Both the position numbers and the translations under genes were made by a program. From positions 1 to 57,645 of the forward strand of contig NZ_LSJI01000247.1 of assembly GCF_001557235.1 (NCBI RefSeq): a DNA stretch of 57,645 nucleotides, written 5' to 3'. The notes beneath the pieces are model-generated. The model was not told where the DNA came from. It did not search any database and saw only the letters and a list, made by a program, of their open reading frames with translations. The stretch comes from Phenylobacterium sp. CCH9-H3 (GTDB lineage: Bacteria; Pseudomonadota; Alphaproteobacteria; Caulobacterales; Caulobacteraceae). Positions 15,915-25,009 of this stretch are shown piece after piece. Numbering within the stretch: position 1 is the first letter of the stretch; the number at the start of each line of letters is the position of its first letter.

Positions 15915-17330
15915 ATGCCGCAAGCCTCCCCAAACCTCTACGACCTGCTGGCCACGCGCTTCCCCGCGGATCGTTCAAGGCCTTGCTTCCTCCTGAGCGA
16001 CGGCGGCGCGATCAGCTACGGCGCGCTGGAAGCGGGCGCGGCGCGGGTGGCGGGGCGGCTGGTCGCGGAGGGCGTCCAGCCCGGCGACCGCGTGGCCCTG
16101 CAGGCGGAGAAGAGCGCCGAAGTCATCATGATCTACCTGGGCGTGCTCAAGGCCGGGGCCGTCTTCCTGCCGCTCAACAGCGCCTATACGCCGAGCGAGG
16201 TCGATTACTTCCTGCAGGACGCCGAGCCGAAGGTGTTCGTCACCGACCCGCCGGCCTGGGTCGCGGAGGCCGCCGTGTTTGCGCCGCTGGAGGACAGCGT
16301 GCCCCGCGCCGCCGACGACCTGGCCTCGCTCATCTACACCTCGGGCACCACAGGGCGGTCCAAGGGCGCGATGCTGAGCCATGGGAACCTGGCCGAGAAC
16401 GCCCTGGCGCTGCATGCCGCCTGGGGCTTCACGGCCGATGATGTCCTGCTGCACGCCCTGCCGATCTTCCACGTCCACGGACTGTTCGTGGCGCTGCACA
16501 GCGCCCTGCTCAGCGGCTGCCCGATGGTCTGGCTGCCCAAGTTCGCCGATGCGGAGGTTCTGGCCGGCCTCGACCGCGCCACGGTGATGATGGGCGTGCC
16601 GACGTTCTACACCCGCCTCCTGGCCAACCCCGCCTTCACGGGGGCGAAGGCCGAAGGGGTGCGGCTGTTCGTTTCGGGCTCGGCGCCGCTCTTGCCCTCG
16701 ACGTTCGCGGAGTTCGAGGCGCGGACCGGCCAGCGCATCCTGGAGCGCTACGGGATGAGCGAGGCGGTGATCATCACCACCAACCCGCTGCACGGCGAGC
16801 GGATCGCAGGTTCGGTGGGCTATCCGCTGCCCGGTGTGGAGCTGCGCATCGGAGGGGGCGAAGAGACCGGCGTCATCCAGATCCGGGGCCCCAGCGTCTT
16901 CTCGGGCTATTGGCGGATGCCGGAGAAGACCGCCGAGGAATTCACGGCCGACGGCTTCTTCATCACCGGCGATGTAGGCCGCCGCGATCCCGACGGCCGG
17001 GTCTGGATCTCGGGCCGGGCCAAGGACCTGATCATCTCGGGCGGCTACAACGTCTATCCCAAGGAGGTGGAGCTGGTGCTGGACGAACTGCCCGGCGTCG
17101 TCGAGAGCGCCGTCATCGGCGTGCCGCACCGGGATTTCGGCGAGGGCGTAGTGGCGGTGGTGATGGGCGAGGGCGACGAGGCGGCGATGATCGCCGAGGC
17201 TCGCGGGCAGCTCGCGGCCTACAAGACGCCCAAGCGGATCGTCTTCGTCAGCGAACTGCCCCGCAACGCCATGGGCAAGGTCCAGAAGAACCTGCTGCGC
17301 GAGCGATACCAGCACCTGTTCGAGGGCTGA
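15915..17330 (+). CDS. matB: Malonyl-CoA synthetase (MatB-like acyl-CoA ligase)
   Basis: 471 residues, ATG preceded by AGGAGG. ATP-dependent ligase of the ANL superfamily. Core motifs: LIYTSGTTGRSKGAMLSH (P-loop), HALPIFHVHGLFVALHSAL, MMGVPTFYTRLL, SGSAPLL, ERYGMSEA, TGDVGRRDPDGRVWISGR and the C-terminal lysine region PRNAMGKVQKN. The HVHGLFVA and GVPTFYTRLL blocks are those of malonyl-CoA synthetases, which make malonyl-CoA from free malonate in the cytosol. An SDR gene follows 45 bp downstream and is probably co-transcribed. Methylmalonate is an alternative substrate. Confidence 0.85.
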   Translation: MPQASPNLYDLLATRFPADRSRPCFLLSDGGAISYGALEAGAARVAGRLVAEGVQPGDRVALQAEKSAEVIMIYLGVLKAGAVFLPLNSAYTPSEVDYFLQDAEPKVFVTDPPAWVAEAAVFAPLEDSVPRAADDLASLIYTSGTTGRSKGAMLSHGNLAENALALHAAWGFTADDVLLHALPIFHVHGLFVALHSALLSGCPMVWLPKFADAEVLAGLDRATVMMGVPTFYTRLLANPAFTGAKAEGVRLFVSGSAPLLPSTFAEFEARTGQRILERYGMSEAVIITTNPLHGERIAGSVGYPLPGVELRIGGGEETGVIQIRGPSVFSGYWRMPEKTAEEFTADGFFITGDVGRRDPDGRVWISGRAKDLIISGGYNVYPKEVELVLDELPGVVESAVIGVPHRDFGEGVVAVVMGEGDEAAMIAEARGQLAAYKTPKRIVFVSELPRNAMGKVQKNLLRERYQHLFEG

Positions 17331-17375
17331 GAGTTCGGGCAGGGTCCCGGCCGCAATCCAGGGAAGGGAAACGGC

Positions 17376-18146
17376 ATGGACCTGCAGCTCAAGGGGAAGA
17401 CCGTGGTGGTGACTGGCGCGACGCGCGGCATCGGGCGGGCGATCGCCGAGTGTTTCGCCGACGAGGGCGCCAACGTCGCCATCTGCGCCCGCAAGGCGGA
17501 CCAGGTCGCCGAGACGGTGGGGGCGCTGGAGGCCAAGGGCGTGAAGGCTTTCGGCCAGGTGGTCGACATCGCCGACGGCCCGGCCCTCAAGGCGTTCGTC
17601 GGCGCGGCCGCCGAAGCGCTGGGCGGGATCGACGTGCTGGTCTCCAACGCCAGCGCCCTGGTCAACGGCAACGGCGAGGACACCTGGAAGGCGATGTTCG
17701 ACGTCGACATCCTGGGCGCGGTCCGCACCTTCGAGGCGGCTCGCCCTCACTTGGAAAAGGCCGCCGCGGCGAGCGGCGACGCCTGCTTCCTGATCACCTC
17801 GTCGATCTCGGCGGCGGAGGCAAGCCGGCCGGACGCCTACGGGGCGATGAAGGCGGCGCTCATCCATTTCGCCAAGGGCGTGGCGCGGGAAGAGGCGCCG
17901 AAGAAGGTGCGCTGCAACGTGGTCTCGCCGGGCACGGTGTTCTTCGAAGGCGGCGTCTGGGGCCAGGTCAAAGCCGGGATGCCGGACTTCTTTGAACAGA
18001 TGATCAAGCGCAATCCCACCGGCCGCATGGCGACGCCCGAGGAGATCGCGGCGGCGACGGTGTTCCTTGCCAGTCCCCGGTCGGCGTTCACCACCGGCAT
18101 CAACATGGTCGTGGACGGCGCGATCTCTAGTCGCGCGAACTTCTAG
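17376..18146 (+). CDS. Short-chain dehydrogenase/reductase (FabG-like)
   Basis: 256 residues with GGGAAGGGAAA upstream. Cofactor motif VTGATRGIGRAIAECF, structural VSNASALV in place of the usual NNAG, catalytic Ser in FLITSSISAAE and Tyr/Lys in YGAMKAALIHFAKG, and C-terminal FTTGINMVVDGAI. It probably reduces or oxidises a keto/hydroxy group with NADP(H). As the gene after matB it may act on an acyl-CoA made there. The Ser-Ala replacement of the NAG motif is slightly unusual but seen in SDRs. Its TAG stop lies in a CTAG shared with the next gene on the other strand. Confidence 0.87.
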   Translation: MDLQLKGKTVVVTGATRGIGRAIAECFADEGANVAICARKADQVAETVGALEAKGVKAFGQVVDIADGPALKAFVGAAAEALGGIDVLVSNASALVNGNGEDTWKAMFDVDILGAVRTFEAARPHLEKAAAASGDACFLITSSISAAEASRPDAYGAMKAALIHFAKGVAREEAPKKVRCNVVSPGTVFFEGGVWGQVKAGMPDFFEQMIKRNPTGRMATPEEIAAATVFLASPRSAFTTGINMVVDGAISSRANF

Positions 18147-18544
18147 GCGGCCTCGGTGGCCCGGCGTCCGCCGGGCCGAACGTCGCCCTGCTGGACCTGT
18201 CGCAGCCGCGCCACATAGATCGGCCCGGCGGCCATCGCCACGCCCAGCACGTCGGCGGTGACCTTGATGGGGGAGATCATCTCGCCAGCCACGCAGGGCG
18301 CCAGCTCGGCCAGCAGCACCACCCACGCCGCTACTAGCGGGATGTCGCCGCGGCGGATGTAGGGCATCAGGGCGTAGGCGGCGGCCGTGCCGACGTAGAA
18401 CAGCAGCAGCCGAGCCAGGAACGGCTCCGTCAGCGGGCTGAGCGAGAGCGCGAGCATGACGGCGCCCATGGCGGCGCCGACCGGCGCGTAGAGGGCGCGG
18501 GGAAGGGCCGACCGGGCCGGCAGCGAGAGGGGCCGTTCGAACAT
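18143..18544 (-). CDS. Small integral membrane protein, unknown
   Basis: 133 residues with about four hydrophobic helices (around residues 14-40, 43-62, 68-88 and 95-112) and a charged C-terminus (RQVQQGDVRPGGRRATEAA). No family recognised. The stop overlaps the SDR stop in CTAG. The promoter region of about 157 bp to the divergent thioesterase gene holds nothing I can name. Confidence 0.65.
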   Translation of the reverse strand: MFERPLSLPARSALPRALYAPVGAAMGAVMLALSLSPLTEPFLARLLLFYVGTAAAYALMPYIRRGDIPLVAAWVVLLAELAPCVAGEMISPIKVTADVLGVAMAAGPIYVARLRQVQQGDVRPGGRRATEAA

Positions 18545-18701
18545 ATTGGCCCACAGGGTAAACGGCGCCCGTCACCTCACGCTTAATCTTCTTGGTTAGG
18601 AGGATGTGAGTGATTTCGCGCCATGCGTGTGCGATCTACCTGTGCACGCAGCGAGGCTGCGGGCCTTGCATCGGTTACGGCGACGCGCTTTCAGAGGAGC
18701 G

Positions 18702-19520
18702 ATGGACAAGCTCTTCTTCGACCTGCGGCCCACGCACAATCCGCATCGCTGGTACCTGCCTGTGGACCCGTCGATCTGCGTCGGGCCGCCGGGCAGCCTG
18801 TTCATGTTCGGCGGCGTCGGCATGGCTTCCGCGGTGGCCGCGCTGGAGCGGACGACGGGGCGCCCGCTGATCTGGGCGACGGCGCAGTACCTGGGCTTCG
18901 CCCGCCCCGGCAGCGTGGTCGACATCGACGTCTGGGCCCCGGTCCAGGGCAAGTACAACACCCAGGCCAACACCAAGGGGCACGTGGACGACAAGGAGAT
19001 CATCTCGGTCAGCGCCGCCCTCGGCAGCCGCCCGAGCGACATCTCCGGACAGTGGTCCGAGGCCCCGGCCGTGCCGCCGCCGGAGGACTGCGAGCCCAGC
19101 AACCACTGGCGGGCGGCCACCGAGGGCCTGCACAGCCGGATGGAAGTGCGGATCGCCAAGGGCCGCTCGGGCGTGGAACGGATCGGCAATCCGGAGCCCG
19201 ACGGGCGGACCTTGCTCTGGGCCCGGCCGCGGGAAGGCTTCGCCATCGACGCCAGCATGCTGGCGGTCATGGCCGACTTCGTACCCCAGGGCGTGGGCAA
19301 TGCGCTGGGCAAGAACGCCGGCGGCAACAGCCTGGACAACACCCTACGGATCCGGCGGATCGTGCCCACGGACTGGGTGCTGTGCGACATCCGGATCAGC
19401 GGCGTCTACGGCGGCTTCGGCCACGGCGCCATGCACCTCTATGCCCAGGACGGCGAGCTGATGGCCACGGCCAGCCAATCGCTCATCGTCCGGGTGCGGG
19501 ACAGCGCCGAAGACCGCTGA
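18702..19520 (+). CDS. Acyl-CoA thioesterase, double-hotdog (TesB-like)
   Basis: 272 residues from the ATG at 18702, chosen because GAGGAG sits just upstream; the frame is open further left but that part is not family-like. The protein shows two hotdog-like halves: the first with FGGVGMASAVAALERTTGRP, the second with DASMLAVMADFVPQGVGNAL and SLDNTLRIRR, ending GAMHLYAQDGELMATASQS. That layout is typical of TesB-type thioesterases releasing fatty acids from CoA. Substrate unknown. It lies between a divergent membrane protein gene and a co-directional M13 peptidase. Confidence 0.8.
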   Translation: MDKLFFDLRPTHNPHRWYLPVDPSICVGPPGSLFMFGGVGMASAVAALERTTGRPLIWATAQYLGFARPGSVVDIDVWAPVQGKYNTQANTKGHVDDKEIISVSAALGSRPSDISGQWSEAPAVPPPEDCEPSNHWRAATEGLHSRMEVRIAKGRSGVERIGNPEPDGRTLLWARPREGFAIDASMLAVMADFVPQGVGNALGKNAGGNSLDNTLRIRRIVPTDWVLCDIRISGVYGGFGHGAMHLYAQDGELMATASQSLIVRVRDSAEDR

Positions 19521-19617
19521 CCATGACAAACCTGTAACCCGCAACGGACGTTGCGCCGGGGTATGCAGGCGCAAACAGAGCGTGGCGCTGGCCCGCGCTT
19601 CAGGGAGCTTCACCCGT

Positions 19618-21720
19618 ATGATCGTCCGCTTGTCCTGGTTCGCCGCAGCGTCGGCCGCGGTACTTCTGTCGGCGAGCGCCACCGCCGTCTGGGCGCAGTC
19701 CAGGCCCGCGCCGGCCCCGGCGGCGGCCGCGAAGGCCCAGGTCGGGAGTTTCGGCTTCGATGTCTCGGGCATGGATACATCGGTCGCGGCCGGCGACGAT
19801 TTCTTCCGCTACGCCGTCGGCAAATGGGTGGACCGCACCGAGATTCCGGCCGACCGCTCCAGCCTGACCAGCTTTGCCGTGATCAGCGAGACGGCGGCGA
19901 CGCGGACGCGCGCAATCATCGAAGACTCGGCCCGGGCCCGGGCGCCTGAGGGTTCGGACGCGCGCAAGATCGGCGACTACTTCGCCAGCTTCATGGACGA
20001 GGCCCGGATCGAGGCCCTGGGCGCTGCGCCGCTGAAGCCCGAACTGGACGCCATCGCCGCCATCCGCACCCGCGCGGACCTTTCGCGCATCCTGGGCGCC
20101 AGCGTCCGCGCCGACACCGACGCCCTGAACGCGACCAACTTCTACACGGATCGGCCCTTCGGCGTCTGGATCGCCGAGGACCTGGACGACACCTCGATCT
20201 ACCGACCCTATCTCATGCAGGGCGGCCTAGGCATGCCGGACCGCGAGTACTACCTCGCCGACACGCCCCGCTTCGTCGAGCTGCGGGGCAAGTACGTGGC
20301 CCATATCGCCGCGATGCTCAAACTGGCCGGCTATTCCGACGTCGAGGCCAGGGCCCAGCGGGTGATGGCCCTGGAGACCGCCATCGCCAGGATCCACGTC
20401 CCCGTGGATCAGAGCGCCGATGTGGCCAGGTCCAACACTGTCTGGACCCGCGCGGAACTGCCCGCCAAGGCGCCGGGGATCGACTGGGATGCGTTCCTGG
20501 GCGCGGCCGGCATGGCGGATCAGTCGCGCTTCGGCGCCTGGCAGGCCAGCGCCATTTCCGGGATGGCGAAGCTGGCTGGCGCCGAGCCGATCCAGGCCTG
20601 GCAGGACTACCTGGCCTTCCACGCGGTCGAACGTGGCGCGCCCTACCTCTCCAAGGCCTTCGTGGACGAGCATTTCGCCTTCAATGGCCAGGCGCTGTCG
20701 GGCGCGCCCCAGCAGCGGGAACGGTGGAAGCGCGGCGTGGACTTCACCTCCAACGCCCTGGGCGAGGCCGTCGGCAAGCTCTACGTCGAGCGCCATTTCT
20801 CGCCACAGGCCAAGGCCCAGGCGCAGGAGATGGCCGCGAACGTGCTCAAGGCCTTCGGCCAGCGGATCGATGCTCTGGACTGGATGACGCCCAAGACCAA
20901 GGCGCGCGCCAAGGCCAAGCTGGCGAACTTCCGCGTCTATGTGGGCTATCCCGATCGCTGGCGGGACTATTCCGGCCTGTCGATCATCCCCGGCGACGCC
21001 TACGGCAACTGGAGTCGCGGGGTGCTGTTCGAGTACCGGCGCAACCTGGTCAAGCTGGGCAAACCGGTCGACCGGACCGAGTGGTTCATGACGCCCCAGA
21101 CGGTGAACGCGCTGTTCGCGCCCAGCCAGAACTCGATCATCTTCCCCGCGGCGATCCTTGAGCCCACGTTCTTCGACCCCAACGCGGACGCCGCGGTGAA
21201 CTACGGCGCCATCGGCGGGGTCATGGGCCATGAAGTCAGTCACGGATTCGACGACACGGGCGCCCTGTTCGACGAGGACGGGAACCTCAAGAACTGGTGG
21301 GAGCCGGAGGACATGGCCCGCTTCAAGGCCGAGACCCGCAAGCTGGCCGACCAGTACAGCGCCTACGAGCCGTTGCCCGGCGTGCACATGAACGGCGAAC
21401 AGGTGCTGGGCGAAAACATCGCCGACGTGGCGGGCCTCGCGGCGGCGTACGACGCCTATCGGCTCTCGCTCAAGGGCGCCGCGCCGCAGACGATCGACGG
21501 TTTCTCGGCCGACCAGCGGTTCTTCCTCGGCTGGGCGCAGAACTACCGCGCCAAGTTCCGCGAGCCGACCCTGCGGCGGATGGTGGTCACGGGCGTGCAC
21601 TCGCCGGGCCCGTGGCGGGCGCTGACCGTGCGCAACCTTGACGCCTGGTATCCGGCCTTCGACGTGAAGCCGGGCCAGACGCTGTACCTGGCGCCGGGCG
21701 AGCGCGTGAAGGTCTGGTAG
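19618..21720 (+). CDS. M13-family (neprilysin-like) zinc metallopeptidase, secreted
   Basis: About 700 residues. The ATG at 19618, with AGGGAG upstream, gives a clean signal peptide (IVRLSWFAAASAAVLLSASA...VWAQ); a GTG 36 nt earlier is the alternative. The N-terminal M13 part is seen in DTSVAAGDDFFRYAVGKWVD. Zinc and catalytic residues: His538, Glu539 and His542 in MGHEVSHGFDD, and Glu599 in VLGENIADVAGL. Oligopeptides are the usual substrates, cut in the periplasm or outside. The C-terminal ALTVRNLDAWYPAFDVKPG is also typical. A small inverted repeat CGCAAC-GGAC-GTTGCG lies upstream near 19538-19553. Confidence 0.93.
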   Translation: MIVRLSWFAAASAAVLLSASATAVWAQSRPAPAPAAAAKAQVGSFGFDVSGMDTSVAAGDDFFRYAVGKWVDRTEIPADRSSLTSFAVISETAATRTRAIIEDSARARAPEGSDARKIGDYFASFMDEARIEALGAAPLKPELDAIAAIRTRADLSRILGASVRADTDALNATNFYTDRPFGVWIAEDLDDTSIYRPYLMQGGLGMPDREYYLADTPRFVELRGKYVAHIAAMLKLAGYSDVEARAQRVMALETAIARIHVPVDQSADVARSNTVWTRAELPAKAPGIDWDAFLGAAGMADQSRFGAWQASAISGMAKLAGAEPIQAWQDYLAFHAVERGAPYLSKAFVDEHFAFNGQALSGAPQQRERWKRGVDFTSNALGEAVGKLYVERHFSPQAKAQAQEMAANVLKAFGQRIDALDWMTPKTKARAKAKLANFRVYVGYPDRWRDYSGLSIIPGDAYGNWSRGVLFEYRRNLVKLGKPVDRTEWFMTPQTVNALFAPSQNSIIFPAAILEPTFFDPNADAAVNYGAIGGVMGHEVSHGFDDTGALFDEDGNLKNWWEPEDMARFKAETRKLADQYSAYEPLPGVHMNGEQVLGENIADVAGLAAAYDAYRLSLKGAAPQTIDGFSADQRFFLGWAQNYRAKFREPTLRRMVVTGVHSPGPWRALTVRNLDAWYPAFDVKPGQTLYLAPGERVKVW

Positions 21721-21724
21721 CGGC

Positions 21725-22537
21725 TTGCCGACCATCGTCCGCATCCGCGACGCGGGCGATCCGCGGCTGGAGGCCTATCGCGCGGTCCGCGAGCGTGACC
21801 TCGCCGGTCGGGATGGCCTGTTCGTCGCCGAGGGGCGGGTCGTGCTGGAAAAGGCGGTGGCCGCCATGCCGGAGGCCATCGCCTCCGTCCTGGTGACCGA
21901 GGCTCGGCTGGAAAGCCTGGCGGAGGTTCTTGCGGGGCTGCCAGCGGGCACGCCGGTCTATGCGGCGGGGCAGGGGGCCATGGACGAGGTAGTGGGCTTT
22001 CCCATCCACCGCGGCATCCTGGCCGTGGGCCGCCGGCCGGCTCGCGACCCCGCTACGCTGCTGGCAGGCATGCCGCCGGAGGCGCTGGTCGTGGGTCTGG
22101 TCGGCATCGCCAATCACGACAACATGGGCGGAATTTTTCGCAACGCGGCGGCATTCGGCGCGGCTGCGGTCCTGCTGGACGACACCTGCTGCGACCCGCT
22201 CTACCGCAAGGCGATCCGGGTCAGCGTGGGCGCAGCCCTGACCATACCCTTCGCGCGCGCCGGCAATGCGACGGCCCTGATGGCCGGCCTTGGCTGCGCC
22301 GGGTTTCAGACCCTCGCCCTGTCCCCTCGAGGCGCGGTCGAACTGGCCGATCTGCGCCGTGGGCCGAAGGTCGCCGTCCTGTTCGGAGCCGAAGGTCCCG
22401 GCCTGCCGGACGCCGTGCTCGCGGAGGCGCAGGGAGTTCGGATCGTGATGGCCGGCGGGTTCGATTCCCTGAACGTCGCAACTACCAGTGGCATCGTGCT
22501 GCATCACCTGGCCGCGCAACGGAATAGGCTCGCTTAA
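21725..22537 (+). CDS. SpoU/TrmH-family RNA 2'-O-methyltransferase
   Basis: 270 residues from a TTG 4 bp after the peptidase stop. All three SpoU knot motifs are present: motif 1 GIANHDNMGGIFRNAAAFG (catalytic Arg), motif 2 VLFGAEGPGLPD and motif 3 FDSLNVATTSGIVLHHL. An N-terminal substrate-binding segment (AEGRVVLEKAV) precedes them. These enzymes methylate ribose 2'-OH in rRNA or tRNA; the target nucleotide cannot be deduced. The adjacency to the peptidase is probably operonic but functionally unrelated. Confidence 0.9.
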   Translation: MPTIVRIRDAGDPRLEAYRAVRERDLAGRDGLFVAEGRVVLEKAVAAMPEAIASVLVTEARLESLAEVLAGLPAGTPVYAAGQGAMDEVVGFPIHRGILAVGRRPARDPATLLAGMPPEALVVGLVGIANHDNMGGIFRNAAAFGAAAVLLDDTCCDPLYRKAIRVSVGAALTIPFARAGNATALMAGLGCAGFQTLALSPRGAVELADLRRGPKVAVLFGAEGPGLPDAVLAEAQGVRIVMAGGFDSLNVATTSGIVLHHLAAQRNRLA

Positions 22538-22603
22538 AGAGGCGCTTAACGGAAACCATCGATACTTCAGCCGGATCGTCGGGAGGACGGTCGGGGGGAG
22601 TGA

Positions 22604-25009
22604 ATGGGCCGCGAGCCGGGGCGAAACGCAGCGACGACGCCGATCGATCTGGAGGATTCCAGGGCGGTGTTCGACCGTGCCACACGGCTCGCGCGGTCGC
22701 TGTTCGGGAACGTCGACAGCCAGATCACCCTGAAGCTGGAGACCGGCTTCTGGCGCAGCCGCAGCAAGGAGACGGTCCCCGACGCTGCGTCGGTCCGCGA
22801 GGTCATGCAGCGGGGCGAGGTCGTCTGGTCCGGAGACTGCGCGGTGGATCCGCGGTTTTGCGACGATCCGGCCGTCGCCGGGCCGCCGCACGTCCGCTTC
22901 TACGCGGGCGCGCCCATCAAGCTGGCCGACGGATCGACGCCTGGCGCGCTGTCGGTGATCGGCCTGGAGCCCCGGCCCTATGACGCCTCGTTGGCGCGCC
23001 GGCTGCAGGACCTGGCCGACTTCGTGGCCGACGAGTGGGCGCGGGTCAGCGCCCGGCGCGGCCAGGCCGGCGCCGAGCGGACGATGTCCGCCGTGGTGAG
23101 GGCCATGCCCGTGGCGGTGGTGCTTACGGATCGGGAAGCGCGGGTGCAGTACGCCAGTCCCGCCTGGATGAAGGCCCGCGGCCTCGAAGGCGTCGAGGTG
23201 GTCGGCAAGACCCTGTTCGAGCTGCGTCCCGACATCTTCGAGGCCTGGCGCGAGGGCATCTTCTTCTGCATGGACGGCAACAGCCGTTCGATCGAGCGTG
23301 TGCCGATCCCGACGGTCGACGGCGGCCAGGGGTGGGTTAAGGTCGAGCTCGCCCCGTGGATGGACACCGAGGGGGACGTGGGCGGCCTGATCATGACCTC
23401 CTACGACATCACCCACATCGTCGAGGCGCTGGAGCGGACCGAGCGGTCGGAGCAGCGCCTGAAGGTGGCGCTGGAGAGCGCTGAACTGCACGTCTACGAG
23501 ATGGACTACGTGCGCCGCGAGCTCTTCAAGGCAGGTGCGGAAGACACGTTTTTCGAGCAGCCGAAGACCTACGACGATCTCTTTACCGACATCTGGGCAT
23601 CCATCGATCCCAGGGACAAGCCGGCCGTGATCGAGGCCTGGGCGCGCCACCAGGCGGACGGCGCGCCGTATCGCCCCGAGTACCGTGTGGCGCGGGCCGA
23701 TGGGAAAGAGATCTGGGTCGCCGGCACCGCCCGGCTCGTCACGAACGATGAAGGCAAGCCGATCCGCCTGGTCGGCGCGCTGCGCAACGTCACCAGCCAG
23801 AAGGCCGACGAGCGGGCCCTGGTGCGGGCCAAGGAGGAGGCGGAAGCGGCCAATCGCGCCAAGAGCGCGTTCCTGGCCACGATGAGCCATGAGATCCGCA
23901 CGCCGCTCAACGGCGTGCTTGGCATGGCGCAGGCCATGGCCAACGACGACACGCTCTCCCCCGTCCAGCGCGAGCGGATCGAAGTGATCCGCCAGTCCGG
24001 CGAGAGCCTGCTGACGATCCTCAACGACGTGCTCGACCTTTCGAAGATCGAGGCGGGCAAGCTGGACCTGGAGAGCGCGCGGTTCGACGTCGACGAGGTG
24101 GCGAAGACGGTCCACGCCACCTTCCAGGCCATCGCCGAGACCAAGGGGTTGGACTTCGAGTTCTGCGTCGATAAGGCGGCGAAGGGGATCTACGAGGGCG
24201 ACCAGGTTCGCGTGCGCCAGATCCTCTGGAACCTCGTCTCCAACGCCCTGAAGTTCACCGAGAAAGGTGGCGTGAAGGTCAGGATCGGCCGCCGGGATGA
24301 AGCCCTGTCGCTGACGGTGTTCGACTCGGGCATCGGGATGACCGCCTTCCAGCTGACCGGCCTCTTCCGCAAGTTCGCCCAGGCCGACGCGTCCACCACC
24401 CGCAAGTACGGCGGCACGGGCCTGGGCCTGGCCATCTGCCGCGAACTGGCCGAGGCCATGGGCGGCACGGTCAGCGCCACCAGCGCGCCCGGGATGGGCT
24501 CGACCTTCACTGCTGTACTGCCCCTGAAGAAGGTCGCCGACGCTGCGGCCAGGTCGAGGAAGCCGCCGAAGGCCAGGGCCCGCCGGGCGACGCCCGCCGA
24601 GGACAGGCCGGTGCGCGTGCTCGCCGCTGAGGACAACACCATGAACCAGCTGGTTTTGAAGACCCTGCTGGCGCAGATCGGGATCGAGCCCGAGATCGTC
24701 CCGGATGGCCGCGCCGCCCTGGAGGCCTGGGAGCGCGAAGCTTGGGACGTGATCCTGATGGACGTTCAGATGCCCGTCATGGACGGACCCACCGCGACCG
24801 GACTGATCCGCACGCGCGAGCGGTCGGACGGCCGGACCCGCACGCCCATCGTGGCCCTCACGGCCAACGCCATGCCCGACCAGATCGCGGAATACCTGCA
24901 GTCGGGGATGGACGCCTTCGTCGCCAAGCCCATCGAAGCCCAGCGCCTCTACGAAGCCCTCCAGACCGCCATCAACGGCGGCCGCACCGGTGAAACCGCG
25001 GCGGCCTAG
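22604..25009 (+). CDS. Soluble hybrid sensor histidine kinase (GAF-PAS-PAS-HisKA-HATPase-REC)
   Basis: 801 residues, no membrane segment or signal peptide, so it senses inside the cell. Domains in order: GAF-like (about 15-150), PAS (about 160-275), PAS with PAC (about 285-405), HisKA with His429 in FLATMSHEIRTPLNG, HATPase with NLVSNALKFTEKGG, DSGIGM and GGTGLGLAICRELAEAMGG, a short basic linker, and a receiver with Asp720 in DVILMDVQMPVMDG. Autophosphorylated His429 would pass phosphate to its own Asp720; a histidine phosphotransferase would be needed to go further and none is seen. ATG preceded by GGGGGGAG. The stop overlaps the next gene in CTAG. Confidence 0.93.
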   Translation: MGREPGRNAATTPIDLEDSRAVFDRATRLARSLFGNVDSQITLKLETGFWRSRSKETVPDAASVREVMQRGEVVWSGDCAVDPRFCDDPAVAGPPHVRFYAGAPIKLADGSTPGALSVIGLEPRPYDASLARRLQDLADFVADEWARVSARRGQAGAERTMSAVVRAMPVAVVLTDREARVQYASPAWMKARGLEGVEVVGKTLFELRPDIFEAWREGIFFCMDGNSRSIERVPIPTVDGGQGWVKVELAPWMDTEGDVGGLIMTSYDITHIVEALERTERSEQRLKVALESAELHVYEMDYVRRELFKAGAEDTFFEQPKTYDDLFTDIWASIDPRDKPAVIEAWARHQADGAPYRPEYRVARADGKEIWVAGTARLVTNDEGKPIRLVGALRNVTSQKADERALVRAKEEAEAANRAKSAFLATMSHEIRTPLNGVLGMAQAMANDDTLSPVQRERIEVIRQSGESLLTILNDVLDLSKIEAGKLDLESARFDVDEVAKTVHATFQAIAETKGLDFEFCVDKAAKGIYEGDQVRVRQILWNLVSNALKFTEKGGVKVRIGRRDEALSLTVFDSGIGMTAFQLTGLFRKFAQADASTTRKYGGTGLGLAICRELAEAMGGTVSATSAPGMGSTFTAVLPLKKVADAAARSRKPPKARARRATPAEDRPVRVLAAEDNTMNQLVLKTLLAQIGIEPEIVPDGRAALEAWEREAWDVILMDVQMPVMDGPTATGLIRTRERSDGRTRTPIVALTANAMPDQIAEYLQSGMDAFVAKPIEAQRLYEALQTAINGGRTGETAAA

